From: Desulforudis sp.
GTDB lineage: Bacteria > Bacillota > Desulfotomaculia > Desulfotomaculales > Desulforudaceae
DNA length: 13,700 nt
Assembly: GCA_014859075.1 (NCBI GenBank)
Contig: JACUUW010000028.1
Coordinates: 1 to 13,700, forward strand
Direction of reading: 5' to 3'
Program-made: the position numbers and the translations under genes
The notes under the pieces: model-generated
The model's input: only the letters and a program-made list of their open reading frames with translations
Database searches by the model: none
Told to the model about the DNA's origin: nothing
In this document: one piece after another, positions 1 to 8,016 of the stretch
How the letters are laid out: each line of letters starts with the position of its first letter
Position numbering within the stretch: the stretch's first letter is position 1

Positions 1-1
1 A

Positions 2-799
2 TCTTTGCTGCGTCGGGTCAGGTTCAGCGGCGATGCCGGGGTCGCCTTCCTGGTTGCCTTCGGTTCGCCTCCAACGGCCGTCGCCATGCTGGCCGGGTTG
101 CACCGGGAAGGCAAAATCAGCCGCCGGGAAACACTGCTGACCGGCGTGGCTATCTGGTTTCCACAGACAGTGTACGAAAGCATTGTGTACCTGGCGCCCA
201 CGGCCATACCCTTTCTAGGAATAGCAGGGCTCATGTATATCGCTCTTTTCCTGGCGAACGGCCTGTTGGTGAGCGGGGTAGCCTTTGTGGCGGGGGTCTT
301 TTTGCTGCGCGCTGTTGATAATGCTCCCGCGCCGCTGCCGGGAGCGGGGCGGGAAAGACCTTGGCCCGAGGTGTTCCGGGAGTGCCTGAAACGCACGGTC
401 TGGGTCGTTAAACGGATGGTCTTGCTGGCCCTTCCGGTGAGCATTGCGGCGTTGTTGCTGATCGACACCGCTTGGTTTCAAGACCTGATGGAATCGTTTC
501 CCGGTCTGGGCCTGCCGCCCGAGGCGCTGGCCGCCATCCCGGTGTGTTTTGCCAATCCGGTGGCTGCTTACGCGATGCTGGGAGATCTGTTGACGCGGGA
601 GATCTTGAGCCCGCGCTTGGTGCTGCTAACCCTGTTGCTGGCGAATCTCGTCACCAGCCTGCGGTATATCCTGGCGCACCGGCTGCCGTATTACACCGGC
701 TTGTTCGGGATCGGCCTAGGGCTGCAGATAACCTTTGCGGGGGCACTGTTGCGCCTTGGCTGGACGGCGGTTTTTATTGCGGTGCTATTCATCTGGTGA
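2..799 (+). CDS. Gate/nucleoside-recognition-like polytopic membrane protein, 5' end missing
   Basis: The frame is open to the left edge of the window, so the gene very likely begins upstream; the TTG at 5 is not a convincing start. The visible 264 residues are strongly hydrophobic with about seven or eight membrane segments. Two related halves can be seen: a segment around residues 19-56 and one around 182-219 share the pattern F-x-x-P-x-x-A-x-A-M-L-x-x-L, then S-x-R and LLT. This paired arrangement resembles the Gate (nucleoside recognition) domains of SpmA-like and FeoB-like proteins, which line transport paths in the inner membrane. The substrate is unknown. The stop lies 11 bases before the first ABC ATPase, so it is probably co-transcribed with that transporter and may be an accessory channel. 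Family assignment is from motif resemblance and is moderately sure; the function is inference. Confidence 0.6.
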   Translation, partial: SLLRRVRFSGDAGVAFLVAFGSPPTAVAMLAGLHREGKISRRETLLTGVAIWFPQTVYESIVYLAPTAIPFLGIAGLMYIALFLANGLLVSGVAFVAGVFLLRAVDNAPAPLPGAGRERPWPEVFRECLKRTVWVVKRMVLLALPVSIAALLLIDTAWFQDLMESFPGLGLPPEALAAIPVCFANPVAAYAMLGDLLTREILSPRLVLLTLLLANLVTSLRYILAHRLPYYTGLFGIGLGLQITFAGALLRLGWTAVFIAVLFIW

Positions 800-810
800 G
801 GGGTAAGGCC

Positions 811-1740
811 ATGTCCTTGTTAATGATAAACAACCTGACCGTCCGTTTTCCACTCCCCGAAGGGACGGTGCACGCCCTTGACGGAGTCAATCTGGCCCTG
901 GCAGACCGGGCAAGGCTGGCACTTATCGGCGAGACCGGTTCGGGCAAAACCGTCCTCGGGCATGCCATTCTGCGTCTTCTGCCGCCCGGGGCGCTGGTCC
1001 GCGGCGAAATCCAATACGGCGGACACGATCTTCTGACCGTCCCGGCTGCCCGGATGCGGCAATTCAGGGGCCGGGAAATCGCCATGGTGTTGCAAAACCC
1101 CGCCGGGGCCCTAAACCCTGTGCTCACCGGAGGACGGCAGGTGCAGGAGGCGGTTACCTCCCGTCGGCGTCTTGCCGGGGGCCTGGCTCGCCGGAAAGTG
1201 ATGGAGTTGTTTGCCAGGATAAGGCTGCCGGAAAGAGCGATAACCAGTTACCCCCATCAGCTCAGCGGGGGTATGCAGCAGCGGCTGCTGCTGGCCCTCG
1301 GCCTGGCGCTTGAACCGCGCCTTTTGATTGCCGATGAGCCGACCAAGGGGCTTGACTGGTCCTTACGGGCGCAGGTGGTACGGTTGCTCCAGGACATCAC
1401 GGCGGGCCGGCGGGCGTTTATCCTGATCACGCACGACCTGCCTGCCGCCCGGCAATTGGCCGGCACGGTTGCCGTGTTGTACGCCGGGCAGGTGGTGGAA
1501 TACGGTCCGGCGGAAGTCGTGCTTTCGGAACCGCGCCATCCCTATACCAGAGGTTTATTGGAATCACACCCGGCCCGGGGCCTGAAACCCATTCCGGGAA
1601 CGGCCCCTTCTCTGGTGCAACTTCCCTCCGGTTGTCGCTTTCAGCCGCGGTGCGGCGAGGCCGGGGCGATTTGCGCAGGTGAGGTGCCCCCGCTTGGCGA
1701 GGTGGCCCCTGGATACAGAGTGAGGTGTTACCGGTGTTAG
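811..1740 (+). CDS. ABC importer ATP-binding protein, oligopeptide/nickel (DppD/OppD/NikD) type
   Basis: This 309-residue protein is one of two nucleotide-binding subunits that power an oligopeptide- or nickel-type importer at the inner face of the membrane. It has Walker A GETGSGKT at residues 40-47, a Q-loop glutamine at 95, the signature LSGGMQQ at 151-157, Walker B LLIADEP at 171-177 and the H-loop histidine at 208. The C-terminal tail (from about 240) is the OppD/DppD-type extension, with cysteines at 275, 281, 288, 306 and 309; similar cysteines in DppD relatives have been linked to an iron-sulfur cluster. The start is the ATG at 811, preceded by GAGGGG; the frame is open upstream to 472, but that stretch lies inside the previous gene and has no ABC similarity. 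It overlaps the next ATPase by a few bases. Permease and binding-protein genes are not in the window, so the substrate cannot be told. Confidence 0.9.
   Translation: MSLLMINNLTVRFPLPEGTVHALDGVNLALADRARLALIGETGSGKTVLGHAILRLLPPGALVRGEIQYGGHDLLTVPAARMRQFRGREIAMVLQNPAGALNPVLTGGRQVQEAVTSRRRLAGGLARRKVMELFARIRLPERAITSYPHQLSGGMQQRLLLALGLALEPRLLIADEPTKGLDWSLRAQVVRLLQDITAGRRAFILITHDLPAARQLAGTVAVLYAGQVVEYGPAEVVLSEPRHPYTRGLLESHPARGLKPIPGTAPSLVQLPSGCRFQPRCGEAGAICAGEVPPLGEVAPGYRVRCYRC
1722..1727 (+). promoter_or_regulatory. ribosome binding site deciding the start of the second ABC ATPase
   Basis: GAGGTG lies six bases before the GTG at 1734 and inside the end of the upstream gene. It favours the 1734 start over the GTG at 1725, which overlaps this site. 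Confidence 0.55.
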
Positions 1741-2504
1741 AAGTGCGGAACTTGAGAAAACACTTCCGCAACGGTTGGCTGGGACGGCGGCCGGTAAAGG
1801 CGGTTGACAATGTTTCCTTTACCATAGCCCCTGGCTGCACACTCGGGCTGGCGGGTGAAAGCGGTGTGGGCAAAAGCACGGTCGGGCGCTTGGTGGTCGG
1901 GCTTATGCGCCCCACCGGAGGGAGCGTTTGCTTCGAGGACCTTGATGTTTTTCGGGCCGGGAGGGAAAAAGCACGATACTTACGACGCAAAATGCAGATC
2001 GTCTTTCAGAATCCGGATGGAGCGCTTAACCCCCGGATGCGGATTGGTGAAATCCTGGCCGAGCCGCTGCAGGTTCACCGTCTGGCCAAGGGACGGTACG
2101 TCAAGGAACGCGTGGCCGGGTTACTGGAAATGGTTGGCCTCGGGTTGGAGTTCTATCACCGCTATCCCTGGGAAATGAGTGGCGGCCAAAACCAACGAGT
2201 GGCCATTGCCCGGGCTTTGAGCGTAGAACCTTCCCTTTTGGTCCTGGACGAGCCTACCTCGGCACTGGATGTTTCTGTCCAGGCCCAGGTTCTGCAACTC
2301 TTAAAGGCAACCCAGCAAAGAATGAAGCTTGGCTATCTCTTTATCTCCCACGACCTGGACGTGATCTATCACATAGCAGATGAAATAGCGGTAATGCACC
2401 GGGGCCGAATTGTGGAACAGGGACCGGCTGCAACTGTCATCGGCACTCCGCGCCATTCCTATACCGTTCAACTCTTATCTTCTGGGCTGGCATTGCCGAT
2501 TTGA
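1734..2504 (+). CDS. ABC importer ATP-binding protein, oligopeptide/nickel (DppF/OppF/NikE) type
   Basis: This is the second ATPase of the importer, expected to pair with the preceding subunit. From the GTG at 1734 it has 256 residues, with Walker A GESGVGKS at 41-48, Q-loop Q92, signature MSGGQ at 148-152, Walker B LLVLDEP at 168-174 and H-loop H206. It stops shortly after the core and lacks the long C-terminal extension of OppF, so its length is closer to NikE (about 270). The start at 1734 is chosen because GAGGTG at 1722-1727 lies six bases before it; a GTG at 1725 is in frame but has a poor ribosome binding site. Its first codons overlap the end of the upstream ATPase gene, a sign of translational coupling. 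Its 3' end overlaps the oppositely oriented nrdG remnant by 37 bases, so there is no room for a separate terminator between them. Confidence 0.88.
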   Translation: MLEVRNLRKHFRNGWLGRRPVKAVDNVSFTIAPGCTLGLAGESGVGKSTVGRLVVGLMRPTGGSVCFEDLDVFRAGREKARYLRRKMQIVFQNPDGALNPRMRIGEILAEPLQVHRLAKGRYVKERVAGLLEMVGLGLEFYHRYPWEMSGGQNQRVAIARALSVEPSLLVLDEPTSALDVSVQAQVLQLLKATQQRMKLGYLFISHDLDVIYHIADEIAVMHRGRIVEQGPAATVIGTPRHSYTVQLLSSGLALPI

Positions 2505-3182
2505 TGTGTTCCTTCCCAGATCTCTTTGCTTAGACGGTCGGTTTCCGCCGGCGTAACCGGAGGGAGACTATTGTACCCCGGATCCAGACAACTGCCGGGA
2601 CGGAAGCCTTGCAGGTGGTAGTTTGTTTTGTTGAGTCCGGGAAAGGCTTTGACCATTTCCGTTAGCAGTTCGCTGGTATGCAGGCCGGGCACTACCGTGG
2701 TGCGCACGTAGCCGCACTTGCGGTCCAGGACTAAGCCGATGGTTGTGGCCACGCGTTCGGGATTCTTGCCGTTTACCAGATCTTCATACAGTCGCAAGGG
2801 GAGCTTATAGTCAACGGCGACGGTATCGACAAGGCGCTCGTCTAGTAAACGGTGGACAAGTTCCGGGTGGGAACCGTTGGTGTCCAGCTTAACCAGCATG
2901 CCGATCGCTTTGACTTGGAACAGAAATGAGGTTAAGCCGGGGGAAAGAGTGGGTTCGCCTCCGGTGACGACCAGGCCGTCCAGCATCTCCCGACGCTTTC
3001 TGAGATATTGCAAAACATGGTCCACGGGCACAAGCGTGTCCAATCGTGCGGGTCCTACCAGATCGGGATTGTGGCGGGCACCAGGGGCAGCGGAAGTTGC
3101 ACTGCCGCAGGAAGACCACAGCCGCTACGTTGCCGGGCCAATCAACCAGCGACATGTTGTTGAAACCGGCGCATTAGATCAT
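2468..3182 (-). pseudogene. nrdG: anaerobic ribonucleotide reductase activase NrdG, broken by a nonsense codon and a frameshift
   Basis: Intact NrdG is a radical-SAM enzyme that uses a 4Fe-4S cluster and S-adenosylmethionine to put the glycyl radical on NrdD. The order nrdD-nrdG is classic. An AAAGGA site (3191-3196) stands eight bases before an ATG at 3182, but the third codon is TAA (3174-3176). The same frame then gives CAGFNNMSLVDWPG, matching the usual NrdG start, and the cluster motif CNFRCPWC (CX3CX2C, about 3101-3078). Directly after it the frame breaks: the family's HNPDLV follows only after a four-base surplus, CCGC at about 3077-3074. A one-base gain that keeps an arginine is an alternative. 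The remaining 190 or so residues, including LVVTGGEPTLSP, are intact in the new frame. Translation from the ATG at 3155 would avoid the stop, but it has no ribosome binding site and the frameshift remains. A sequencing or assembly error is possible, although two separate lesions make it less likely. Confidence 0.8.
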
Positions 3183-3190
3183 GATCTTGG

Positions 3191-3196
3191 TCCTTT
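3191..3196 (-). promoter_or_regulatory. ribosome binding site of the nrdG remnant
   Basis: AAAGGA on the minus strand ends eight bases before the ATG at 3182 and lies just after the nrdD stop. It marks the original nrdG start and shows that the TAA at 3174-3176 falls at codon 3. Confidence 0.55.
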
Positions 3197-3202
3197 AAAC
3201 AC

Positions 3203-5308
3203 CTAATCGGGTTGATGCAGGTGGAACACTTTCCGTTGGCCGTATTCGGCCTTTTTGCCTTCGTTCCATTGGCTGACCGGACGGTAGTACCCGACGATAC
3301 GGGAATAAATCTCGGTCGAACCGCCACAATGGGGGCACTGCCGGTGCTCGCCGCTGATGTACCCGTGGCTCGAGCATACCGAATAGGTCGGCGTAACTGA
3401 AATATAGGGCAGGCGGTGGGTCTTGGTTACCTTGCGGACGAGCGCGGCGCAGCTCTCCGGATCGGGCAAGGCTTCGCCCAGGAAAATATGGGCCACCGTC
3501 CCGCCGGTGTACAACGTCTGCAACGGTTCCTGGTGCACGAGCATGCCAAAAACATCGTCGGTTTGGTAAACCGGCAGTTGGGTGGAGTTGGTGTAGTAGG
3601 CTGCCGCGCCTTTCCGCCATTCGTCCTCGTTCGCGGCCAGAATGCCCGGGAATTCCTTCTTGTCAATGCGGGCCAAACGGTGGGAACAACCTTCGCCAGG
3701 TGTTGCCTCCAGATTATAGAGATTGCCCGTACGTTCCTGAGCGGCCATCAGGAATTCCCGCAGGAAAGTGAGGATGTGCCTGGCGAAGTCCCGGCCTTCC
3801 GCCTCAGAGATGCTTTTGCCAAGCAGGTTTCGGACCGCTTCGGCCGCTCCCACCAACCCCAGCGTGGCAAAATGATTGGTCCAGGAACTCCCCGTTCTTT
3901 CCCTGACTCCCCGCAGGTAATGGCGTGAGTATGGGTAGAGCCCGCCGCCGGTCAGCCTTTCCAGGACGCGGCGCTTGATTTCTAGAGAAGTGACCGCGAT
4001 GGACGCCAGCTGCGCCAAACGGGTAAAGAAGTCCTGTTCGTCCTGGGCCAGGTAGGCCAAGCGCGGCAGGTTCAGGGTCACCACCCCGATGGATCCGGTC
4101 AGCGGGTTGGCGCCGAAAAGACCGCCGCCCCGTTTCAGGAGTTCTTTATTGTTAATGCGCAGGCGGCAGCACATGGAGCGCACGTCCTCCGGTTGGAGGT
4201 CGGAATTGATGAAGTTGGCAAAGTACGGCGCGCCGTATTTGGCCGTTACGGCAAACAGCTTTTGGGCTACCGGACCTCCCCAGGCGAAGGCCTCCGTAAT
4301 ATTATAAGTCGGGATGGGAAAGGTGAATCCGCGCCCGCAGGCGTCGCCTTCCATCAGCACGTCGGCGAACGCCTCGTTGATTATGTTCACTTCCTCCTGA
4401 TAGTCCCCGTAACCAGCATTAAGCTCCCGACCGCCGGCCACGGCGGGTTCGTCTTTCATAAATGCAGGAATGTCCAGGTCCATGGTGATGTTGGTGAACG
4501 GTGTCTGGTAGCCCGTCCGGGTGGGCACGTTTAGGTTGAAAACAAACTCCTGGATGGCCTGTTTCACCTCCCTGTAGCTCAAGTTATCGGCGCGGACGAA
4601 AGGGGCGAGCAGCGTATCGACGTTGGAGAAAGCCTGGGCGCCTGCTGCCTCACCCTGCAGGGTATAAAGGAAGTTGACCATCTGGCCCAGGGTCGAGCGG
4701 AAGTGCTTGGGCGGCTTGGACGATACCTGGTTGGGCACTCCCCCGAAGCCTTCTTCCAGAAGCTGTTTAAGATCCCACCCGGCGCAGTAAACACTCAGGT
4801 AACCGAGATCATGGATGTGAAAATCGCCTTCCAGGTGTGCCCGGCGTACTTCAGGAGGGTAAATGCGTTCCAGCCAGAAGCTGGCCGCGGCGGTGTTGGA
4901 GATATAGCTGTTCAGTCCCTGGAGAGAGAAGGACGAGTTGGCGTTCTCGGCCACGCGCCAATCCGTCTGGTTGAGATAGGACTCCACCAGCTCACAGTTG
5001 ACCAGCGACTTCATTTCCCGCATCTGGCGGTGCTGTTCCCGATAGAGTATGTAGGCCTTGGCGGTCCGGTGATAACCGAGTTCCATCAGGCCGGCTTCCA
5101 CTAAATCCTGTACTTCTTCAACGGTGGGCACGGTGATGCCCCGGTTTTCCAAAGCCTCGATCACGCGCTGCGTTACCGCCGGGGCGGCGTCATCGTTGGC
5201 CCACTTGGCCTCCCCCGTAGCCTTCAAGGCCTGGGCGATGGCGTTGGTAATGCGCATGCTTTCGAAGGCTGCGGTGCGCCCGTCCCGTTTTTGGATCGAT
5301 GTAATCAT
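3203..5308 (-). CDS. nrdD: anaerobic (class III) ribonucleoside-triphosphate reductase
   Basis: NrdD makes deoxyribonucleotides from ribonucleoside triphosphates under strict anaerobiosis, with formate as the usual reductant and no need for B12. From the ATG at 5308 the protein has 701 residues, normal for the family. Residues 2-95 form an ATP-cone allosteric domain (start ITSIQKRDGR, with FESMRI). The barrel contains the expected segments RGGGLFGANPLTGSIG and CCRLRINN. Near the C-terminus a zinc site is built by C645, H648, C658 and C661, and the glycyl-radical segment RIVGYYRPVSQWN places the radical at G673. The ATG is chosen because AAGGAGG at 5315-5321 stands six bases before it; a TTG at 5329 is in frame but lies upstream of that site. 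The gene follows metE after 71 bases with no obvious terminator and precedes the broken nrdG. All key residues are present, so NrdD itself looks functional if an activase is supplied from elsewhere. Confidence 0.96.
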   Translation of the reverse strand: MITSIQKRDGRTAAFESMRITNAIAQALKATGEAKWANDDAAPAVTQRVIEALENRGITVPTVEEVQDLVEAGLMELGYHRTAKAYILYREQHRQMREMKSLVNCELVESYLNQTDWRVAENANSSFSLQGLNSYISNTAAASFWLERIYPPEVRRAHLEGDFHIHDLGYLSVYCAGWDLKQLLEEGFGGVPNQVSSKPPKHFRSTLGQMVNFLYTLQGEAAGAQAFSNVDTLLAPFVRADNLSYREVKQAIQEFVFNLNVPTRTGYQTPFTNITMDLDIPAFMKDEPAVAGGRELNAGYGDYQEEVNIINEAFADVLMEGDACGRGFTFPIPTYNITEAFAWGGPVAQKLFAVTAKYGAPYFANFINSDLQPEDVRSMCCRLRINNKELLKRGGGLFGANPLTGSIGVVTLNLPRLAYLAQDEQDFFTRLAQLASIAVTSLEIKRRVLERLTGGGLYPYSRHYLRGVRERTGSSWTNHFATLGLVGAAEAVRNLLGKSISEAEGRDFARHILTFLREFLMAAQERTGNLYNLEATPGEGCSHRLARIDKKEFPGILAANEDEWRKGAAAYYTNSTQLPVYQTDDVFGMLVHQEPLQTLYTGGTVAHIFLGEALPDPESCAALVRKVTKTHRLPYISVTPTYSVCSSHGYISGEHRQCPHCGGSTEIYSRIVGYYRPVSQWNEGKKAEYGQRKVFHLHQPD

Positions 5309-5314
5309 GGTTGT

Positions 5315-5321
5315 CCTCCTT
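5315..5321 (-). promoter_or_regulatory. ribosome binding site of nrdD
   Basis: AAGGAGG on the minus strand, six bases before the ATG at 5308. It decides against the in-frame TTG at 5329. Confidence 0.7.
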
Positions 5322-5379
5322 GCATTCAAAAATGGTCAACAAGGACCCGCCACCGACACGGCACCGGCCGGTTATTGGT

Positions 5380-7644
5380 TCAACCGGGACGATACTCCGT
5401 GCGCAATCGCCGCGCCGCCGTGACCATTCTCTTCAGCGCCGGCGCCACCTCTTGCTGCTGTCGGGTCTTCAGGCCGCAATCCGGGTTGACCCATAGTTGC
5501 GCGGGGCGGAAGACGTCCAACGCCTGCCTGACGACGCGCTCCATGTCCTCAACTTCCGGTACGCGGGGGCTGTGGACATCAAACACCCCGAGACCAATGT
5601 CCCGATGATAAGCGCAGCGTTTAAAAATCTCGAGGGCATTTCGCCCGCGGGCGGCTTCAATCGAGATGACGTCGGCGTCCATGGCCTCGATGGCCTCCAG
5701 GATATCGCCGAACACGACATAACACATGTGGGTATGGATCTGGGTTTCAGGACCGACGCCACTGGTAGCCAGCCTGAAGGCGCGTACCGCCCAGGACAAA
5801 TAGGGCGCTCTCGCGTTGGTCCGCAGCGGCAGTCCCTCCCGGAGGGCGGGTTCGTCGACCTGGACAATGGCCAAACCGGCCTTTTCCAGATCGGCAACCT
5901 CGTCGCGAAGGGCCAGAGCGACCTGGTACGCAATCCGATCCCGCTCCAGATCCTCACGTACAAACGACCAGTTAAGCATGGTTACCGGCCCGGTGAGGAT
6001 GCCTTTTACCGGTTTCGACGTCAGAGATTGGGTATAGACGGTTTCCGCAAGCGTCAGCGGCCTGTCGCGGTAAACATCGCCATATAGGATCGGCGGCTTG
6101 ACGCAGCGGGAACCGTAGGACTGCACCCAGCCGTTGGCGGTTACGGCAAATCCCTGAAGCTTGGCGGCAAAAAACTCGACCATATCGTTCCGCTCAAACT
6201 CACCGTGTACCAGCACGTCAAGGTCTGCTTCCTCCTGGATATGTACCCATTCGGCGATCTGATCTCTGATAAAGGTCTCATATTGTTCCTTGCTCACTTC
6301 ACCCCGCCGCCACCGTGCCCGGGCGGCCCGTACCTCCGGTGTCTGGGGAAAGCTGCCGATCGTTGTGGTGGGGAATGAGGGCAGGGCGAGCCGGCGTGAC
6401 TGCAACTCCCGCCGCTCGGCATACGGAACGGCCCGCCCGAAATCGGTCCCCCCGAGGGCTGAAACACGCCTCCGTACGGCGGGCACCACCCGGTTACTCA
6501 TCTCCGCCAGGGCCCGCTGCGCCTGGTCGGCAGCCGCCAATTCCGCGGCCACCGCGGTTTCATCTTCTTTGACTGCCCGGGCCAGGGTGCGCAGTTCCGT
6601 GAGCCGCTCATCGGCAAAAGCAAGGCCCTGGTGCAGTGGCGCGGGCAGGTGGGACTCGTCGGCGGCGCTTACGGGGAGGTGCAGCAGGCTGCATGAAGGT
6701 TGCAGCCAACACTTGGTGGTCGGTAAGTACGACCGCACTTGGCGCAGCAGCTCCAGTTTTTGCCTCAGATTTGAGCGCCAGATATTGCGTCCGTCGACGA
6801 TCCCGATACCCAGCCATTTATCCGGAGGGAAGCCGTGGCGCTTCAAGTTGGCGACGTTTTCCGGGTATCCGTGGACGAAATCAAGCCCGAACCCGTCCAC
6901 CGGCAGTGTAATCAGGCGGGCATACTGACTCAGACCGCCGAAGTAGGTCTGAAGCATCACCTTTAACCCGGTCAGGCCCTTGGTTATCGTCCGGTACGCC
7001 GCGGTCAGGGCCTCCGCCTCCTCTCCGGTTACATCGAGTACCAGTGCCGGCTCGTCCATCTGAACCCAGGTTGCGCCGGCCGCATCCAGTTCGCGCAGGA
7101 TTTGGGCGTAAAGGGGGCTCAAGGCGTCAAACGCGCGGCGCCACTGGGGGACATTCTTGGATAACTTGATCAGCGTAAACGGTCCAAGCAGCACCGGCTT
7201 AGCGTTGCCATTCAGGATATCCTTGGCACGCAGATAGGTTTGGAGCGGGAGGTTCTTGACGAGGGCAGGCTCCTGATCCCACTCGGGAGCGATGTAATGA
7301 TAGTTGGTGTTGAACCACTTGCGCATGGCGCACGCGGGTGCATCGGGGCCACCGCGCGCCATGGCGAAGTAGCGGGTCAGGCCGTCGCCGGCTTTTTCAA
7401 AGCGATTCGGCACGAGTCCCAACATTGCGGCGGTATCGAGAACGTGATCATAAAGCGAGAAATCGCCTACCGGGACGAGTTCCACGCCCAGGCGGGCCTG
7501 CCGGTGCCAGTGTGCCTCCTCCAGACGGGCCGCACCGGTGAGCAGACCCTCCTCATCCAATAGCCCGCGCCAATGGGTCTCCAAGAGTTTTTTCAAGGTG
7601 CGTTCCCGCCCGAAGCGCGGGTAGCCGAGGTTGCTGATCAGCAT
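5380..7644 (-). CDS. metE: cobalamin-independent methionine synthase
   Basis: MetE (5-methyltetrahydropteroyltriglutamate-homocysteine methyltransferase) transfers the methyl group of methyltetrahydrofolate to homocysteine without B12 in the cytoplasm. The protein has 754 residues, against 753 in E. coli. The N-terminal barrel opens with SNLGYPRFGRERTLKK; the C-terminal catalytic barrel begins near FPTTTIGSFPQT. The zinc and homocysteine ligands are all present: H639 and C641 (THMCYVVFGDI), E663 (ISIEAARG) and C723 (VNPDCGLKTR), each two or three positions before the E. coli equivalents. The start is the ATG at 7644, with GGGAGA about ten bases upstream. The leader carries a cobalamin riboswitch followed by an intrinsic terminator, so expression should fall when B12 is plentiful. 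That arrangement suggests the genome also encodes B12-dependent MetH. Confidence 0.97.
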   Translation of the reverse strand: MLISNLGYPRFGRERTLKKLLETHWRGLLDEEGLLTGAARLEEAHWHRQARLGVELVPVGDFSLYDHVLDTAAMLGLVPNRFEKAGDGLTRYFAMARGGPDAPACAMRKWFNTNYHYIAPEWDQEPALVKNLPLQTYLRAKDILNGNAKPVLLGPFTLIKLSKNVPQWRRAFDALSPLYAQILRELDAAGATWVQMDEPALVLDVTGEEAEALTAAYRTITKGLTGLKVMLQTYFGGLSQYARLITLPVDGFGLDFVHGYPENVANLKRHGFPPDKWLGIGIVDGRNIWRSNLRQKLELLRQVRSYLPTTKCWLQPSCSLLHLPVSAADESHLPAPLHQGLAFADERLTELRTLARAVKEDETAVAAELAAADQAQRALAEMSNRVVPAVRRRVSALGGTDFGRAVPYAERRELQSRRLALPSFPTTTIGSFPQTPEVRAARARWRRGEVSKEQYETFIRDQIAEWVHIQEEADLDVLVHGEFERNDMVEFFAAKLQGFAVTANGWVQSYGSRCVKPPILYGDVYRDRPLTLAETVYTQSLTSKPVKGILTGPVTMLNWSFVREDLERDRIAYQVALALRDEVADLEKAGLAIVQVDEPALREGLPLRTNARAPYLSWAVRAFRLATSGVGPETQIHTHMCYVVFGDILEAIEAMDADVISIEAARGRNALEIFKRCAYHRDIGLGVFDVHSPRVPEVEDMERVVRQALDVFRPAQLWVNPDCGLKTRQQQEVAPALKRMVTAARRLRTEYRPG

Positions 7645-7664
7645 CCATCACCATCTCCCATCGC

Positions 7665-7704
7665 AAAATCAAAAGGACCCTCCCCCGGTATTGGGAGAGG
7701 ATCC
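7665..7704 (-). terminator. intrinsic terminator in the metE leader (riboswitch expression platform)
   Basis: On the minus strand the arm GGATCCTCTCCC (7704-7693) pairs over 12 positions, two of them G-U, with GGGGGAGGGTCC (7686-7675) around a six-base loop. TTTTGATTTT follows. It sits between the cobalamin aptamer and metE, so the likely mechanism is transcription termination when B12 is bound. A possible competing structure is the stem formed by 7719-7725 and 7763-7769 (CCGGTGT with ACACCGG). In addition GGGAGA at 7730-7725 is complementary to UCUCCC in the terminator arm. The switching fold itself is inference. Confidence 0.8.
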
Positions 7705-7840
7705 CAGCATGCACAATCCCGGTGTCTCCCTGCCGCCTGCCTGCCTCACACTCAAGGTGTGCACACCGGCGAGAGTCCGTGATTAATCCGACACACCGCT
7801 CCGCGCCCCTCAACCGGAGGCAGATAAGGAGCAACCGACC

Positions 7841-7994
7841 AGCAGGCAGGTTTCCTGGCTCGCGGTCATCGTCGCTGCACCCGCCTTCCCGGCTTACCGG
7901 TGGCGTTCCGGGGGCGACTCATCGCTTACAGTAGCGGGACTGCTCAGGATTTGCACCTGATTCCCTATTATCCCCTGGCAAAGGGGCACCTGCT
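7841..7994 (-). promoter_or_regulatory. cobalamin (B12) riboswitch upstream of metE
   Basis: Read on the minus strand, the region contains the conserved parts of the cobalamin aptamer in order: AGCAGGT at the 5' end, GGTGCAAATCC, GCAGTCCCGCTACTGTAA, a GCCACCGG segment, GGGAAGGCGG, then the B12 box with GAGCCAGGAAACCTGCC and a closing ACCTGCC/CTGCT that pairs with the 5' strand. The aptamer binds a cobalamin derivative; with the terminator at 7665-7704 downstream it should switch off metE, and possibly nrdD, when B12 is present. No coding gene is credible here. Confidence 0.96.
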
Positions 7995-8016
7995 TATCCG
8001 TTATATGTTAACAGCT

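Noticed and set aside
472..810. Upstream extension of the first ABC ATPase from a GTG at 472
   Set aside because: It lies inside the membrane protein gene in another frame, has no ABC similarity, and the ATG at 811 begins the typical ABC N-terminus.
5343..5379. Possible terminator between metE and nrdD
   Set aside because: CCGGTTG and ACCGG can pair weakly but there is no T-tract, so readthrough into nrdD is the simpler reading.
7553..7834. Open frame of 93 codons on the minus strand over the metE leader
   Set aside because: It overlaps the riboswitch expression platform and the terminator, has no ribosome binding site and no recognisable protein features.
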